Of a DNA stretch of 64,000 nt, positions 7,979 through 16,564 are shown in pieces. The notes under the pieces were generated by a model that saw only the letters and a program-made list of their open reading frames with translations, made no database searches and was not told where the DNA came from. Source of the stretch: Actinoallomurus soli (GTDB lineage Bacteria > Actinomycetota > Actinomycetes > Streptosporangiales > Streptosporangiaceae). The number at the start of each line of letters is the position of its first letter. Positions within the stretch are counted from its first letter, which is position 1. The stretch is taken from positions 1 through 64,000 of the forward strand of contig NZ_JAMXMV010000012.1 of NCBI RefSeq assembly GCF_024055715.1. Reading direction: 5' to 3'. Both the position numbers and the translations under genes were made by a program.

Positions 7979-8956
7979 ATGGGTGACCCCATGCCCTCCG
8001 ATGTCCAGCCGATGCTCGCGACCCCGGGCGAGCTACCGGACGACGCCGACCGCTGGGGCCTGGAGCTCAAGTGGGACGGCGTCCGCGCGATGGTGTACGT
8101 CTCCGGCGGACAGGTCCGCGCGGTCGGCCGCCGCGGCCTGGACGCGACCCGCCGCTACCCGGAGCTGCAGGCGCTCGCCGACCTTCTGCCCGGACAGGCG
8201 GCGGTCGTCGACGGCGAGGTGGTGGCCTTCGACGAGCGTGGCCTGCCGAGCTTCCAGCGCCTGCAGCACCGGATGCACGTCGAGCATCCGGACCCTCTCC
8301 TGGCCCGCCGGGTTCCGGTGCACTACATCGCGTTCGACCTGCTCTACCTGGACGGCTACCTGCTGTACGACATGCCCTACCGCGACCGGCGGGCCCTGCT
8401 CGACGAGCTGGAGCTGGCGGCCGGTCCCATCGAGGCGCCGCCGTACCTGCCGGGCACGGCCGTGGACCAGATCGGCGAGCTGCTCGCCTACACGAGGGAA
8501 CAGGGCCTGGAAGGGCTGATCGCCAAGCGGCTCGACTCGCCGTACCGGCCCGGCCGTCGGGTCGACTACTGGCGGAAGATCAAGAACTTCCGCACGCAGG
8601 ACGTCGTCATCGGCGGCTGGAAGGAGGGGCAGGGCCGCCGGGAGGGCGGTGTCGGCTCCCTGCTGCTCGGCGTCTACGAGGACGGCGACCTGCGCTTCGT
8701 CGGGCACGTCGGCACCGGGTTCACGGACGCGGCGCTGGACGACCTGCACAAGATCATCACTCCCCTGGAGCGAGCCACCAGCCCGTACGCCACGGAGATC
8801 CCCCGCGAGTACGCCCGCACGGCGCACTGGGTGGAGCCCTGGCTCGTCGGCGAGGTCGAGTTCTCCCGCTGGACCCTGGACGGGATGCTGCTGCACGCCT
8901 CCTGGCGTGGCCTCCGCCCCGACCTCGACCCCGGCGAGGTGCGCGCCGACCCCTGA
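7979..8956 (+). CDS. ATP-dependent DNA ligase of the NHEJ (LigD ligase-domain) type
   Basis: The product of about 325 residues has the nucleotidyl-transferase motif I ELKWDGVR (adenylated Lys near residue 31), IAFDLLYLDG, GLIAKR and KIKNFRTQDVVIGGW, followed by an OB-fold domain ending near the C-terminus. It corresponds to the ligase domain of LigD as a separate protein (LigC-like). It should seal ends held by Ku. Three in-frame ATGs (7961, 7979, 7991) are possible; 7979 gives the usual short lead-in before PMLATPGELP. None has a strong ribosome site, so the start is uncertain by about 6 residues. Confidence 0.92.
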   Translation: MGDPMPSDVQPMLATPGELPDDADRWGLELKWDGVRAMVYVSGGQVRAVGRRGLDATRRYPELQALADLLPGQAAVVDGEVVAFDERGLPSFQRLQHRMHVEHPDPLLARRVPVHYIAFDLLYLDGYLLYDMPYRDRRALLDELELAAGPIEAPPYLPGTAVDQIGELLAYTREQGLEGLIAKRLDSPYRPGRRVDYWRKIKNFRTQDVVIGGWKEGQGRREGGVGSLLLGVYEDGDLRFVGHVGTGFTDAALDDLHKIITPLERATSPYATEIPREYARTAHWVEPWLVGEVEFSRWTLDGMLLHASWRGLRPDLDPGEVRADP

Positions 8957-9002
8957 GCCGTACGCGGCCGCTCCGAGCGTGCGCCGGCCTCGACCGTACG
9001 CC

Positions 9003-9056
9003 GAGCCCTGATCGAACGCGGAGCCCTGATCGAACGCCGAGCGGCTGATCGAACGG
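9003..9056 (+). repeat. Three 18-bp direct repeats between the NHEJ ligase and polymerase genes
   Basis: Copies at 9003-9020, 9021-9038 and 9039-9056 share the core CTGATCGAACG. The third copy has two or three changes. They lie in the 179-bp gap between ligase and polymerase; no function is evident. Confidence 0.6.
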
Positions 9057-9135
9057 CGGGACGCGGGGCGTGGTTGAAAGCGGCGATGCCGGGGAGATGG
9101 CCGGGTGAGTGGGCCGAGCCCCCCGAGGAGAGCCG

Positions 9136-10032
9136 GTGAGCGACACCAAGACGAGCGTCCGGGTCGACGGCGTCCGGCTGACGCTGTCCAACCTCGACAA
9201 GGTCATGTACCCCCGGCACGGCTTCACGAAGGGCGAGGTCATCGACTACTACGCGCGGATCGCCCCGGTCCTCCTCCCCCATCTGGAGGACCGTCCGGCA
9301 ACGCGCCTGCGCTACCCCGACGGCGTGGACGGACAGACGTTCTTCGAGAAGAACGCGCCCTCCCACACGCCGGAGTGGGTGCGCACCGCCTGCCTGCCGA
9401 CGCCCGGCGGAAGCCGCGACGCGGTGAACTTCGTGATCATCGATGGCCTGCCGGCCCTGGTCTGGTGCGCGAACCTGGCGGCGCTCGAACTCCACGTGCC
9501 GCAGTGGCGGGTCGGTCCCCGTGGCGGGCAGCGCGAGCCGGACCTGCTGGTCTTCGACCTCGACCCCGGGCCGCCCGCCACGGTCGAGGAGGCCCGCGAG
9601 GTCGCCTGCCTGCTGCGCGACCTGCTCGAGGCCGACGGACTGCGGTCGTTCCCGAAGACGAGCGGCAAGAAGGGCCTGCACCTGTACGTCCCGATCAAGG
9701 AGACCTCCGACCAGCGCACCTCGGCGTACGCCAAGGAGGTGGCGCGCAGGCTGGAGCGGGAACACCCGGACCTGGTGGTCAGCCGGATGGAGAAGAGGCT
9801 CCGCTCCGGCAAGGTCTTCGTCGACTGGAGCCAGAACAACCGGCACAAGACCACGGTCGCGCCGTACTCTTTGCGAGCCGCCGAAGAGCCCTCCGTCTCC
9901 ACGCCGGTGACGTGGGACGAGGTGGACTCCGGCGCGGAGCTGAGGTTCGGACCGGACGAGGTGCGTGAGCGCGTCGAGCGGCACGGCGACCTCTTGGAGC
10001 CGCTGCTGACGCTGCGTCAAAAGCTGCCGTGA
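9136..10032 (+). CDS. NHEJ polymerase (LigD primase/polymerase domain, stand-alone)
   Basis: The 298-residue protein is of the archaeo-eukaryotic primase superfamily. It carries LTLSNLDKVMYP near the start, the catalytic DxD in LLVFDLDPG and the conserved FPKTSGKKGLHLYVP and DWSQN motifs of LigD polymerase domains. It fills in and adds ribo- or deoxynucleotides at Ku-bound ends. The GTG at 9136 follows GAGGAG by five bases. The gene is collinear with the ligase; the nuclease/phosphoesterase domain of full-length LigD is not encoded nearby. Confidence 0.94.
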   Translation: MSDTKTSVRVDGVRLTLSNLDKVMYPRHGFTKGEVIDYYARIAPVLLPHLEDRPATRLRYPDGVDGQTFFEKNAPSHTPEWVRTACLPTPGGSRDAVNFVIIDGLPALVWCANLAALELHVPQWRVGPRGGQREPDLLVFDLDPGPPATVEEAREVACLLRDLLEADGLRSFPKTSGKKGLHLYVPIKETSDQRTSAYAKEVARRLEREHPDLVVSRMEKRLRSGKVFVDWSQNNRHKTTVAPYSLRAAEEPSVSTPVTWDEVDSGAELRFGPDEVRERVERHGDLLEPLLTLRQKLP

Positions 10033-10183
10033 AGGCCCGGCGGGCGTACACGAAGCTGTCCGGTGCGTCACCATTGCTCGGAGGGTCCACAATCGTGGGC
10101 GGTGGTCACGGCGCCGAAACGCCGCCGGGGCCGCCGGTGGAGGTGACACGCGCGCGGCGCGTGAAATGGGGAAGGATGATCAG

Positions 10184-11524
10184 GTGACGGACGACGCGCA
10201 GGACAGGCGCTATGACGTCGTTGTGCTGGGCGGAGGCTCCGGCAAGAACATCGCCGCCGAACTGGCCCGGGCGGGCCGTTCGGTCGCGCTGGTGGAGGAC
10301 CGCCTGGTCGGCGGGGAGTGCCCGTATTTCGCGTGCATGCCGTCCAAGACGCTGCTGCACTCGGCCCGGCTCGGCGAGACGTGGGAGCACGCGGTCGCGC
10401 GGCGGGACGAGGTGACGCGCCGCCTCGACGACGCGGCCACCGCCGCCCAGATGGCCGAGGCCGGCGTGACCGTCGTGCGCGGCCGCGGCCGGGTCGTACG
10501 CCCCGGCGTGGTCGAGGTCGAGGGCGCCGAGTACGGCTACACCGACCTCGTGGTGGCGACCGGCAGCGAGCCGGTACGGCCCCCGGTCGAGGGCATCGAC
10601 GAGGTGCCCACCTGGACGAGCGACGAGGCCCTGACGCGGCCCGACCTGCCGCGCCGGCTGGTCGTGCTCGGGGGCGGCGCGGTCGGCTGCGAGCTGACCC
10701 AGATCTACGCGGCGTTCGGCTCGCAGGTCACACTGGTCGAGCCGGCCGAGCGCCTGCTGGCGTCCGAGGCGCCCTTCGTGGGCGAGACGCTCGCGGACGC
10801 GCTGCGCAGGATGGGCGCCGACCTGCGACTCGGCGTGGGGGCCACGAACGCGGAGCGCACCGAGACGGGCCTGCGCGTGCGGCTGTCCGACGGCAACCAC
10901 ATCGACGCGGACCGGATCCTCATCGCGACGGGCCGGCGCCCGCGCGTCGCGGACCTGGGACTGGAGACGATCGGCGTCCGCATCGACCCGGAGCGCGGCA
11001 TCTCCGTCGACGCCACCTGCCACGCCGAGATGGTCTCCGAGGCCACCGACGGCACCAACGTCTGGGCGGCCGGGGACGTGACCGGGGTCGCGCCCTACAC
11101 CCACACCGCGAACTACCAGGCCGCCGTGGTGGTCTCCAACGTCCTGGGCAAGCGCCGGGAGGCGGACTACCGCGCGATCCCCCGCGCCGTCTACACGACG
11201 CCCTCGGTGTACGCGGTGGGCGTGTCCCCGCTCGCCGCGAGCGGGCTGGAACTGATCGCGGCGGGGTACGACCTGTCCGGGACCGCGCGCGCCGCCGTGG
11301 AGGACGACGACCGCGGCCGGGTGGAGCTCTACGCCGACCGGGCCCGTGGCGTTCTCGTGGGCGCCGCCGCGGTGGGGCTCTACGCTGAGGAGTGGATGAG
11401 CGAGATCACGTTGGCCATCCGGGCCGAGACGCCGCTGCGCATCCTGACCGACGTGGTCCACGCTTTTCCGACGTACGGCGAGGCCTTCGAACCGGCCCTG
11501 CGCGAACTGGCCGAGCAGCTCTGA
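10184..11524 (+). CDS. FAD-dependent pyridine nucleotide-disulphide oxidoreductase, atypical active site
   Basis: The 446-residue protein has the FAD loop [11 protein letters not shown], the redox pair in [13 protein letters not shown] (CxxxxC) and the NAD(P) loop [10 protein letters not shown]. It also has a second FAD contact ([10 protein letters not shown]) and a C-terminal dimerisation domain. It belongs with lipoamide dehydrogenase, mercuric reductase and mycothione reductase. The usual C-terminal HxHPTxxE active-site motif reads HAFPTYGE, so Phe occupies the position of the catalytic His. True lipoamide dehydrogenase activity is therefore unlikely; the substrate is unknown. The GTG at 10184 follows GAAGGAT. 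Confidence 0.88.
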   Translation: MTDDAQDRRYDVVVLGGGSGKNIAAELARAGRSVALVEDRLVGGECPYFACMPSKTLLHSARLGETWEHAVARRDEVTRRLDDAATAAQMAEAGVTVVRGRGRVVRPGVVEVEGAEYGYTDLVVATGSEPVRPPVEGIDEVPTWTSDEALTRPDLPRRLVVLGGGAVGCELTQIYAAFGSQVTLVEPAERLLASEAPFVGETLADALRRMGADLRLGVGATNAERTETGLRVRLSDGNHIDADRILIATGRRPRVADLGLETIGVRIDPERGISVDATCHAEMVSEATDGTNVWAAGDVTGVAPYTHTANYQAAVVVSNVLGKRREADYRAIPRAVYTTPSVYAVGVSPLAASGLELIAAGYDLSGTARAAVEDDDRGRVELYADRARGVLVGAAAVGLYAEEWMSEITLAIRAETPLRILTDVVHAFPTYGEAFEPALRELAEQL

Positions 11525-11544
11525 GAGTCTCTGGGGGAGACACC

Positions 11545-11724
11545 ATGCCCGATGACGAGATCGAACTGAGCCTCGAGGCTCCCGAGGCCGACGCCGCCGA
11601 GCAGCTCGTGGCGGTGCGCGACACCGAGAGCTCGTGGCCGAGCACGTTCCCGGTCGAGGTCAACGAGGCCGACGCCGCGGAGCAGAGGTACGAGATCGAC
11701 CTCGACGAGGACGACTACCGGTGA
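11545..11724 (+). CDS. Small acidic protein with duplicated EADAAEQ motif
   Basis: This 59-residue, strongly acidic protein starts at an ATG with GGGGGAG upstream, 20 bp past the oxidoreductase stop. EADAAEQ occurs twice ([11 protein letters not shown] and [11 protein letters not shown]) and the end is DLDEDDYR. No signal peptide, membrane segment or Cys. I have seen similar short acidic proteins in other actinomycetes but know no function. The internal repeat and polar makeup suggest a disordered or binding-induced fold. Likely co-transcribed with the oxidoreductase. Confidence 0.7.
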   Translation: MPDDEIELSLEAPEADAAEQLVAVRDTESSWPSTFPVEVNEADAAEQRYEIDLDEDDYR

Positions 11725-11831
11725 CCACCAGGACGACCGGGCGCAAACGCCGTACGGACGGTGCGCAGACGCGCCGCCTGGACGGCGCCGGCGTCGTCGT
11801 GTTCCCCCGGCCCGACGTTACCCGGTCGTAG
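11721..11831 (+). CDS. Possible 36-residue basic protein overlapping the acidic protein
   Basis: A GTG at 11721 overlaps the preceding TGA (GTGA) and opens 36 codons. They give a basic N-terminal half ([16 protein letters not shown]) and a short hydrophobic stretch (GAGVVVFP). Coupled overlap and codon usage are compatible with a real gene, but there is no Shine-Dalgarno and I recognise no relative. Treat as a candidate only. Confidence 0.3.
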   Translation: MTTRTTGRKRRTDGAQTRRLDGAGVVVFPRPDVTRS

Positions 11832-11894
11832 GATGGTAGCCCTCAGCGCGCGCGGCGCCACGGCGTCGCCCGGACAGGTGATCGGAGAACTCAC

Positions 11895-12515
11895 GTGACC
11901 GCAACCCCGGACGCCCGCCCCCGGGGCACGAGGCTCCCGCGGCTGGCCCGCCGCCGCCAACTGCTGGGCGCCGCCCAGGAGGTGTTCGTCGCGCAGGGCT
12001 ACCACGCCGCCGCGATGGACGAGATCGCCGAACGGGCGGGCGTCAGCAAGCCCGTTCTCTACCAGCACTTCCCGGGCAAGCTCGAGCTGTACCTCGCGCT
12101 GCTGGACGAGCACGCCGAAGGGCTCGTCCAGCGCCTGCGCGACGCGCTGGCCTCCACCCCGGACAACAAGCTGCGCGTGCAGCGCACCATCGAGGCGTTC
12201 TACGACTTCGTGGCCGGGGAGGGCGAGGCGTACCGCCTGGTGTTCGAGTCCGACCTGCGCAACGTCGCCGCCGTACGCGCCCGGGTGGATCGCGCCAACC
12301 AGCAGTGCGCCGAGATGATCGCGCAGGTCATCCAGGAGGACACCGGCGTCTCCAGCGACGAGGCGCACCTCCTCGGCATGGGGCTGGTCGGCATGGCCGA
12401 GGTCAGCGCGCGCTACTGGCTGTCGCAGCGCGGCAAGATCACCAAGGACCAGGCCGAGCACCTCATCGCGCGGCTGCAGTGGCGCGGCATCAGCGGTTTC
12501 CCGCGCACCAGCTGA
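11895..12515 (+). CDS. TetR-family transcriptional regulator
   Basis: The 206-residue regulator has an N-terminal TetR helix-turn-helix at about residues 20-65 (MDEIAERAGVSKPVLYQHFPGKLELY) and an all-helical ligand/dimer domain after it. It is followed by DUF3107, a neighbour pair conserved in actinobacteria, with GlsB and a DEAD helicase nearby. The effector is unknown. The GTG at 11895 is preceded by GGAGAAC. TAGGAT near 11828 is a possible -10. Confidence 0.92.
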   Translation: MTATPDARPRGTRLPRLARRRQLLGAAQEVFVAQGYHAAAMDEIAERAGVSKPVLYQHFPGKLELYLALLDEHAEGLVQRLRDALASTPDNKLRVQRTIEAFYDFVAGEGEAYRLVFESDLRNVAAVRARVDRANQQCAEMIAQVIQEDTGVSSDEAHLLGMGLVGMAEVSARYWLSQRGKITKDQAEHLIARLQWRGISGFPRTS

Positions 12516-12645
12516 CCTCCGCACCCCCTCCCGCCCCGCCCTGCCGGGCACCCGTCCGTGCGATAGTGCCGGTGAGTCGGATCCAACCGGCCTGAGGTAC
12601 ACCAGGGGCGGTGGTTCGGCATCGCCCCGCGACGGAGGGAAGAAC

Positions 12646-12873
12646 GTGCAGGTACGGATCGGTGTGCAGTCGGTGCCCAAGGAGCTGGTCGTGGAGACCT
12701 CGCTGTCCGCCGACGAGGTGGAGCGCGCGGTGCACGATGCGGTGGCCGAGGAGGGCGGCGTCTTCCTGCTCCGCGGCAGGGACGGCGCCCGGGTCGTCGT
12801 GCCGGCGGACAAGCTCGCCTACGTGGAGATCGCCGAGTCGGAGCAGAGGAGCGTCGGCTTCGGCTCCTACTGA
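12646..12873 (+). CDS. DUF3107 family protein
   Basis: This 75-residue protein matches the actinobacterial DUF3107 pattern: VRIGVQSVPKELVVET, an acidic helix (SADEVERAVHDAVAEEG) and a closing VPADKLAYVEI strand. The function is unknown although it is nearly universal in the phylum. The GTG at 12646 has GGAGGGA eight bases upstream. Confidence 0.9.
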   Translation: MQVRIGVQSVPKELVVETSLSADEVERAVHDAVAEEGGVFLLRGRDGARVVVPADKLAYVEIAESEQRSVGFGSY

Positions 12874-12994
12874 TCCTCTGGCGAAGATTCGTTCCGACTT
12901 TTTCAAGAGATTGGAATGAGTCCTCCGGAGAGGGGCATACAGACCGCGCGAATCCGAAGCGCCGGACTCGATCCGGCAGGAGGTGGTCTGAGAA

Positions 12995-13258
12995 ATGCTG
13001 ATGACAATAATCTGGTTCATCATTATCGGCGCCATCATCGGGGCTCTCGCGCGTCTGGTCGTGCCCGGCCCGAACCCGATGGGCATCGCTCTGACGATTC
13101 TGATCGGAATCGTGGGCGCGGTGATCGGCGGCGTCATCGCCAACGCACTCGGTGCGGGCAGCATCATCGCCTTCATCATCTCGGTCCTTGTGGCCGCCGC
13201 CGGCGTCGCGCTGATCAGCGGTCGCGGCCGGTGGGGCTCGCGTCGCGGCGTGTACTGA
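12995..13258 (+). CDS. GlsB/YeaQ/YmgE-family small membrane protein
   Basis: The 87-residue protein has three closely packed hydrophobic helices (IIWFIIIGAIIGALAR, ALTILIGIVGAVIGGVI, IIAFIISVLVAAAGVALI) with the family's glycine spacing and a short basic C-terminus. Relatives are stress-induced integral membrane proteins of unknown mechanism (transglycosylase-associated family). AGGAGG lies 11-17 bases before the two candidate ATGs (12995, 13001). A strong terminator follows. Confidence 0.9.
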   Translation: MLMTIIWFIIIGAIIGALARLVVPGPNPMGIALTILIGIVGAVIGGVIANALGAGSIIAFIISVLVAAAGVALISGRGRWGSRRGVY

Positions 13259-13305
13259 TCGGTCCGCCACGGACCCGTCCACGCCGAACCTGACCTGACC
13301 CCCAG

Positions 13306-13336
13306 CGAGGCCCCCGCCCACCGGGCGGGGGCCTCG
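13306..13336. terminator. Strong bidirectional terminator hairpin
   Basis: A perfect 14-bp inverted repeat (13306-13319 with 13323-13336) with a 3-base loop lies between the converging GlsB-like and kinase genes. The following 130 bp (13341-13470) are G- and purine-rich with irregular GGAGGCCC repeats and no gene. Confidence 0.85.
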
Positions 13337-13470
13337 GCGCGTCCTGCGGTCCCCAGGAGGCTCGGGGAAGCCCCCGCGAAGGCCCCGGGAGGCGGCGGAG
13401 GCCCCGAGAGGCCCGGAGGCCCGGAGAAGACCGGGGAGGCCCCGAGGAGACGGAGAACCCTCGCCGTGCG

Positions 13471-15525
13471 TCAGGAGTGCGACGGCGTGGGGGTGACGGT
13501 CTTCGTCGCCGTCCCCGCCCGTGACGCCCTGGCCGTCGCCGCGAGCTCCGGGCGGACGTACGCGCCCAGTCGTGCGTACGGCACGTCGAACGCCCGTGCG
13601 ACGTCGGAGTGCGGGCACCCGAGGTCGACCCAGTTGCGGATCGTGAACGTGATGCCGGTCACGGTCGGGGCGATCCCGAGGCTGCGGCCCAGGTCGTGCC
13701 CGGTCAGGGGACGGCCGGGCGCGCAGACGCCGCCGTTGCCCTGCGGATCGAGGATCCGCCCGAGGCCGCGTGCCCCCGTCGCCGTCCGCGCGGCGGGGAG
13801 GAGCAGGTCCGTGACGCCCAGCGCCCGGCCCGTCGCCAGGTCCAGCACGACGGTGACCAGGGAACTGGCGGGGATCTCCCGGTTCGCGTCGCTGCTGTCC
13901 GCGAACGTGTACGTCACCGAGAGCAGTTTCGGGCCGCCCAGTCCGACCGTCGCGGCCGACTCCAGCGTTCCGGTCGGCGCGCTGAACCCGTCGCCCGGCG
14001 ACGTGACGAACGCGGTCTTGAACTGGGCGAGGGTCTGGTCGACCGGCGAGCGGAGCGCCTTGTTGACCTTCGCCTGCACGGCGGGGTCCTTCAGGCCGCT
14101 CACCTGGACATATCGCGTGATCATGATGCGTCCGCGGCGGAGCGTCCTGCTGGAGGACGCGACGTTCACGGTGAGGGGCTGGGCGGCGGCCGCCGGGCGC
14201 GTCGGCCTGACCGCCGGGTGCTCGTCTCCTCCCTGTGACGCGACGACGACGGCGGTCCCGGCCGATCCGACGACGACGGCACCGGCGATCGCGACCGCCG
14301 CCTTGGCCCCGACGCTCGGCAGGAGGCCCTTCCCCGCCCCCTGAGCGACACTTCCCGCATTCCCCGTGCCACCGGCCGCGTGCGCCCCACCACCCGTCGC
14401 GTGCGCCCCGCCCCCGGCCGCGTGCGCCCCACCACCCGTCGCGTGCGCCCCACCGCCGGCTCCGGTGGCTCCGCCGCCGGCCGTGGCGCCCGTGCCTCCG
14501 GCACCGGAACCGGCACCACCGGCCGCACCGCTCCCGGCCACGCCGCTTCCGGCCGCACCGCTGCCCGCCGCGCTGCCACCCGCCGCCCCGCTGCCGGCCG
14601 CGGCGCCGCCGGCGGCGAAGCCGCCCGCCGGCGCGCCCGAGCCGCTCGCGAGGATCGCCGTGAGGGGGAACAGGGCCGCCAGCCCGGCGGCCGCCTCGGC
14701 CAGCCGCCGCCATCCGTCGGACTCCCAGTCCGGTCCGTACGCGTCCGCGGCCACCCGCTCCAGCTCGGTCACGAACGCCGCCGCCCCGACCGGCCGTTCG
14801 GCGGGGTGCTTGGCCATCCCCCGGGCGACCAGCCCGCGTACCGCCTCGGGGAGCTCGTGAAGGGGCACCCGCGCGTTGGTGTGCTGGATGCGGTAGGCCT
14901 GGGCGGTGTCACCCTGGAAGGGAGTGTGACCGGTAACACACTCGAAGAAGACGCAGGTCGCCGCGTAAACGTCGGTGGCGGCGGCCGCGGGCGCGCCCTG
15001 CCACTGCTCCGGCGCCATGTAGGGCGGCGTGCCCAGGATCTCGCCGCTCTGCCCGGATCGGAGCGCGATGCCGAAGTCGATTAGCTTGCTCTGACCGTCG
15101 GCCTGCACCAGGACGTTCGGGGGCTTGTAGTCGCGGTGCACGACGCCGCGCTCATGCGCCGTTCCCAGGCCGAGGAGGGAGCCCTTGAGCACCGCCAGTG
15201 CGGCCTGCGGTTCGAGCGGGGCGTCCCGCTCCAGCAGCTCGCGCAGCGCGATCCCGTCGACCGCCTCCATCACGATCGCCGCGTCCTGGCCGGACTCGAC
15301 GAAGTCGTACAGGCGCGCGATGTGCGGGCTGTCGAGCTGCCGCAGTATCCGCGCCTCGGCCCGGAAGCCGCTGACGAACCGCTGGTCGGCGAGGAGGTCG
15401 GCGGTCAGGTACTTGATCGCCACATGCGCGCCGGAGACGTCGTGCCGGGCGAGCACGACCCGTCCGAATCCGCCCTTGCCGAGCTCACGCACTTCCGAGT
15501 AGCCGGGAAGCGCCCAAACGCCCAA
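13471..15525 (-). CDS. Membrane Ser/Thr protein kinase with extracellular DUF3298-like domain
   Basis: The 684-residue receptor-like kinase has a kinase domain at about residues 8-270: Gly-loop GKGGFGRV, Lys in VAIKYL, HRDYKPPN, DFG and APE. An Ala/Gly-rich linker of about 110 residues includes four 7-residue GGGAHA[TA] repeats. A transmembrane helix near 410-430 (AVAIAGAVVVGSAGTAVVV) and an exterior domain of about 240 residues follow; its pattern resembles DUF3298/RsiV-type domains. The exterior part probably senses an envelope signal (inference). Start TTG at 15525 follows GGAGGAGG. Confidence 0.92.
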   Translation of the reverse strand: MGVWALPGYSEVRELGKGGFGRVVLARHDVSGAHVAIKYLTADLLADQRFVSGFRAEARILRQLDSPHIARLYDFVESGQDAAIVMEAVDGIALRELLERDAPLEPQAALAVLKGSLLGLGTAHERGVVHRDYKPPNVLVQADGQSKLIDFGIALRSGQSGEILGTPPYMAPEQWQGAPAAAATDVYAATCVFFECVTGHTPFQGDTAQAYRIQHTNARVPLHELPEAVRGLVARGMAKHPAERPVGAAAFVTELERVAADAYGPDWESDGWRRLAEAAAGLAALFPLTAILASGSGAPAGGFAAGGAAAGSGAAGGSAAGSGAAGSGVAGSGAAGGAGSGAGGTGATAGGGATGAGGGAHATGGGAHAAGGGAHATGGGAHAAGGTGNAGSVAQGAGKGLLPSVGAKAAVAIAGAVVVGSAGTAVVVASQGGDEHPAVRPTRPAAAAQPLTVNVASSSRTLRRGRIMITRYVQVSGLKDPAVQAKVNKALRSPVDQTLAQFKTAFVTSPGDGFSAPTGTLESAATVGLGGPKLLSVTYTFADSSDANREIPASSLVTVVLDLATGRALGVTDLLLPAARTATGARGLGRILDPQGNGGVCAPGRPLTGHDLGRSLGIAPTVTGITFTIRNWVDLGCPHSDVARAFDVPYARLGAYVRPELAATARASRAGTATKTVTPTPSHS
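14374..14457 (-). repeat. Four 21-bp repeats in the kinase linker
   Basis: Four 21-bp units encode alternating GGGAHAT and GGGAHAA segments of the kinase's flexible linker. Copies 1 and 3, and 2 and 4, are nearly identical, so the unit pair was probably duplicated. Confidence 0.8.
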
Positions 15526-15609
15526 ATTCGTCCTCCTCCGTCAGGAGGGGGAAGGTACTGGATACGTACGGTCACCGGAAGGAACGCCACGCGCCATCTG
15601 CGATCAACG

Positions 15610-16254
15610 TCAGTCGCGCAGGACGACGGCCCGCATCCGCGCCTGGTGCCGATCGACGATCCGGCCGAACATCGCCGCCACGCCCTCGTCGCCGAACAGC
15701 GCCCCCACCTCGGGGTTCTCCTCGGCGAGCGCGTGGGCCTGGCTGAGTGCCTCGCCCACCAGGCGCCGGGCCCACAGTCCGAGCCGGGACGCCAGTCGGG
15801 TGTCGTTCTCCGCGGCCGCGCGCAGCCGTTCGGTGAGGATCTCCGCGTGGCCGGAATCGGCCAACGACTCGTGGACCACCGCACGCGTGCCGGGGTCGGC
15901 CTTCTCGACGGCCTCGCGGTAGAGATCGGCCAGGATGGAGTCGGCGACGTACACCTTGGTCAGCGCCTCCATGGCGTCGCCGGGCCGCGCGCGCTCGTGG
16001 AACGCGCTGATCGCGTCCTGGTACGGCCGCATCGCCTCGTACGGGTCCGCACCGGCCTCGATCAGCCGGTCACGCAGCCGCTCGAACTGACCGAACGCCC
16101 CGGTCGCCAGGCCGGCGAGCACGACCTTGTCCTCATAGGAAGCCGCCCGGCGCGCGTCCGCCGCACGCTCCTCGAACGCGGTCAGCCGCACGCACGCCAG
16201 CAGTCCGTAGAGAGCACGCGGCCGGGCGGGAGAGGGGGATACGGCCGAAGACAT
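15610..16254 (-). CDS. Ferritin-like protein, MiaE_2 family
   Basis: This 214-residue all-helical protein has Glu/His residues in a ferritin-like spacing (AFEERAADARRAASYEDKVVLA, FERLRDRLIEA, AFHERARPGD, LYREAVEKAD). It matches the actinobacterial family annotated as tRNA hydroxylase-like (MiaE_2) beside a DEAD helicase. A diiron oxygenase role is possible but unproven. No Shine-Dalgarno precedes the ATG; TACGAT seven to eight bases upstream suggests a leaderless transcript. The gene is divergent from the helicase at 16565. Confidence 0.82.
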   Translation of the reverse strand: MSSAVSPSPARPRALYGLLACVRLTAFEERAADARRAASYEDKVVLAGLATGAFGQFERLRDRLIEAGADPYEAMRPYQDAISAFHERARPGDAMEALTKVYVADSILADLYREAVEKADPGTRAVVHESLADSGHAEILTERLRAAAENDTRLASRLGLWARRLVGEALSQAHALAEENPEVGALFGDEGVAAMFGRIVDRHQARMRAVVLRD

Positions 16255-16564
16255 GAAATGAAATCGTACGCTGAGGCGTTGGCAAGGACAGCGGGGGCTT
16301 TTGAATTCCGCTCCCGCCCGCTACACTGCGTGGCGAACTGTGACCGGTCGCTGCACAGCGCGACCCCAACCCGGTCACACCCTAGGAAGAATTTGTCGGC
16401 TGGTCCCTCCCGCGCGAAGGCGCGACCGAATGCGACGACCGGCGGGTGCCGTGGAGCCCTGCCGGAGACGGCGCATGAGGCGCAACCGCGAGACGGCTCG
16501 CCGCGCCACCGGTCACGGTGCGCACGCGGCGTTGAGCGGACCCGCACACTGGAGGCTGAAGGCC
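16255..16564. other. 310-bp divergent intergenic region
   Basis: This holds the promoters of the MiaE_2 gene (TACGAT near 16265, minus strand) and the helicase (TACACT near 16322 is a possible plus-strand -10), plus the helicase leader. I see no gene. The plus-strand frame stays open back to about 16301, but it has no ribosome site and no protein-like conservation. Confidence 0.6.

Noticed and set aside
13341-13470. G-rich GGAGGCCC repeats as a functional element or G-quadruplex
   Set aside because: Irregular, located after a strong terminator between converging genes, and expected by chance in such GC-rich DNA.
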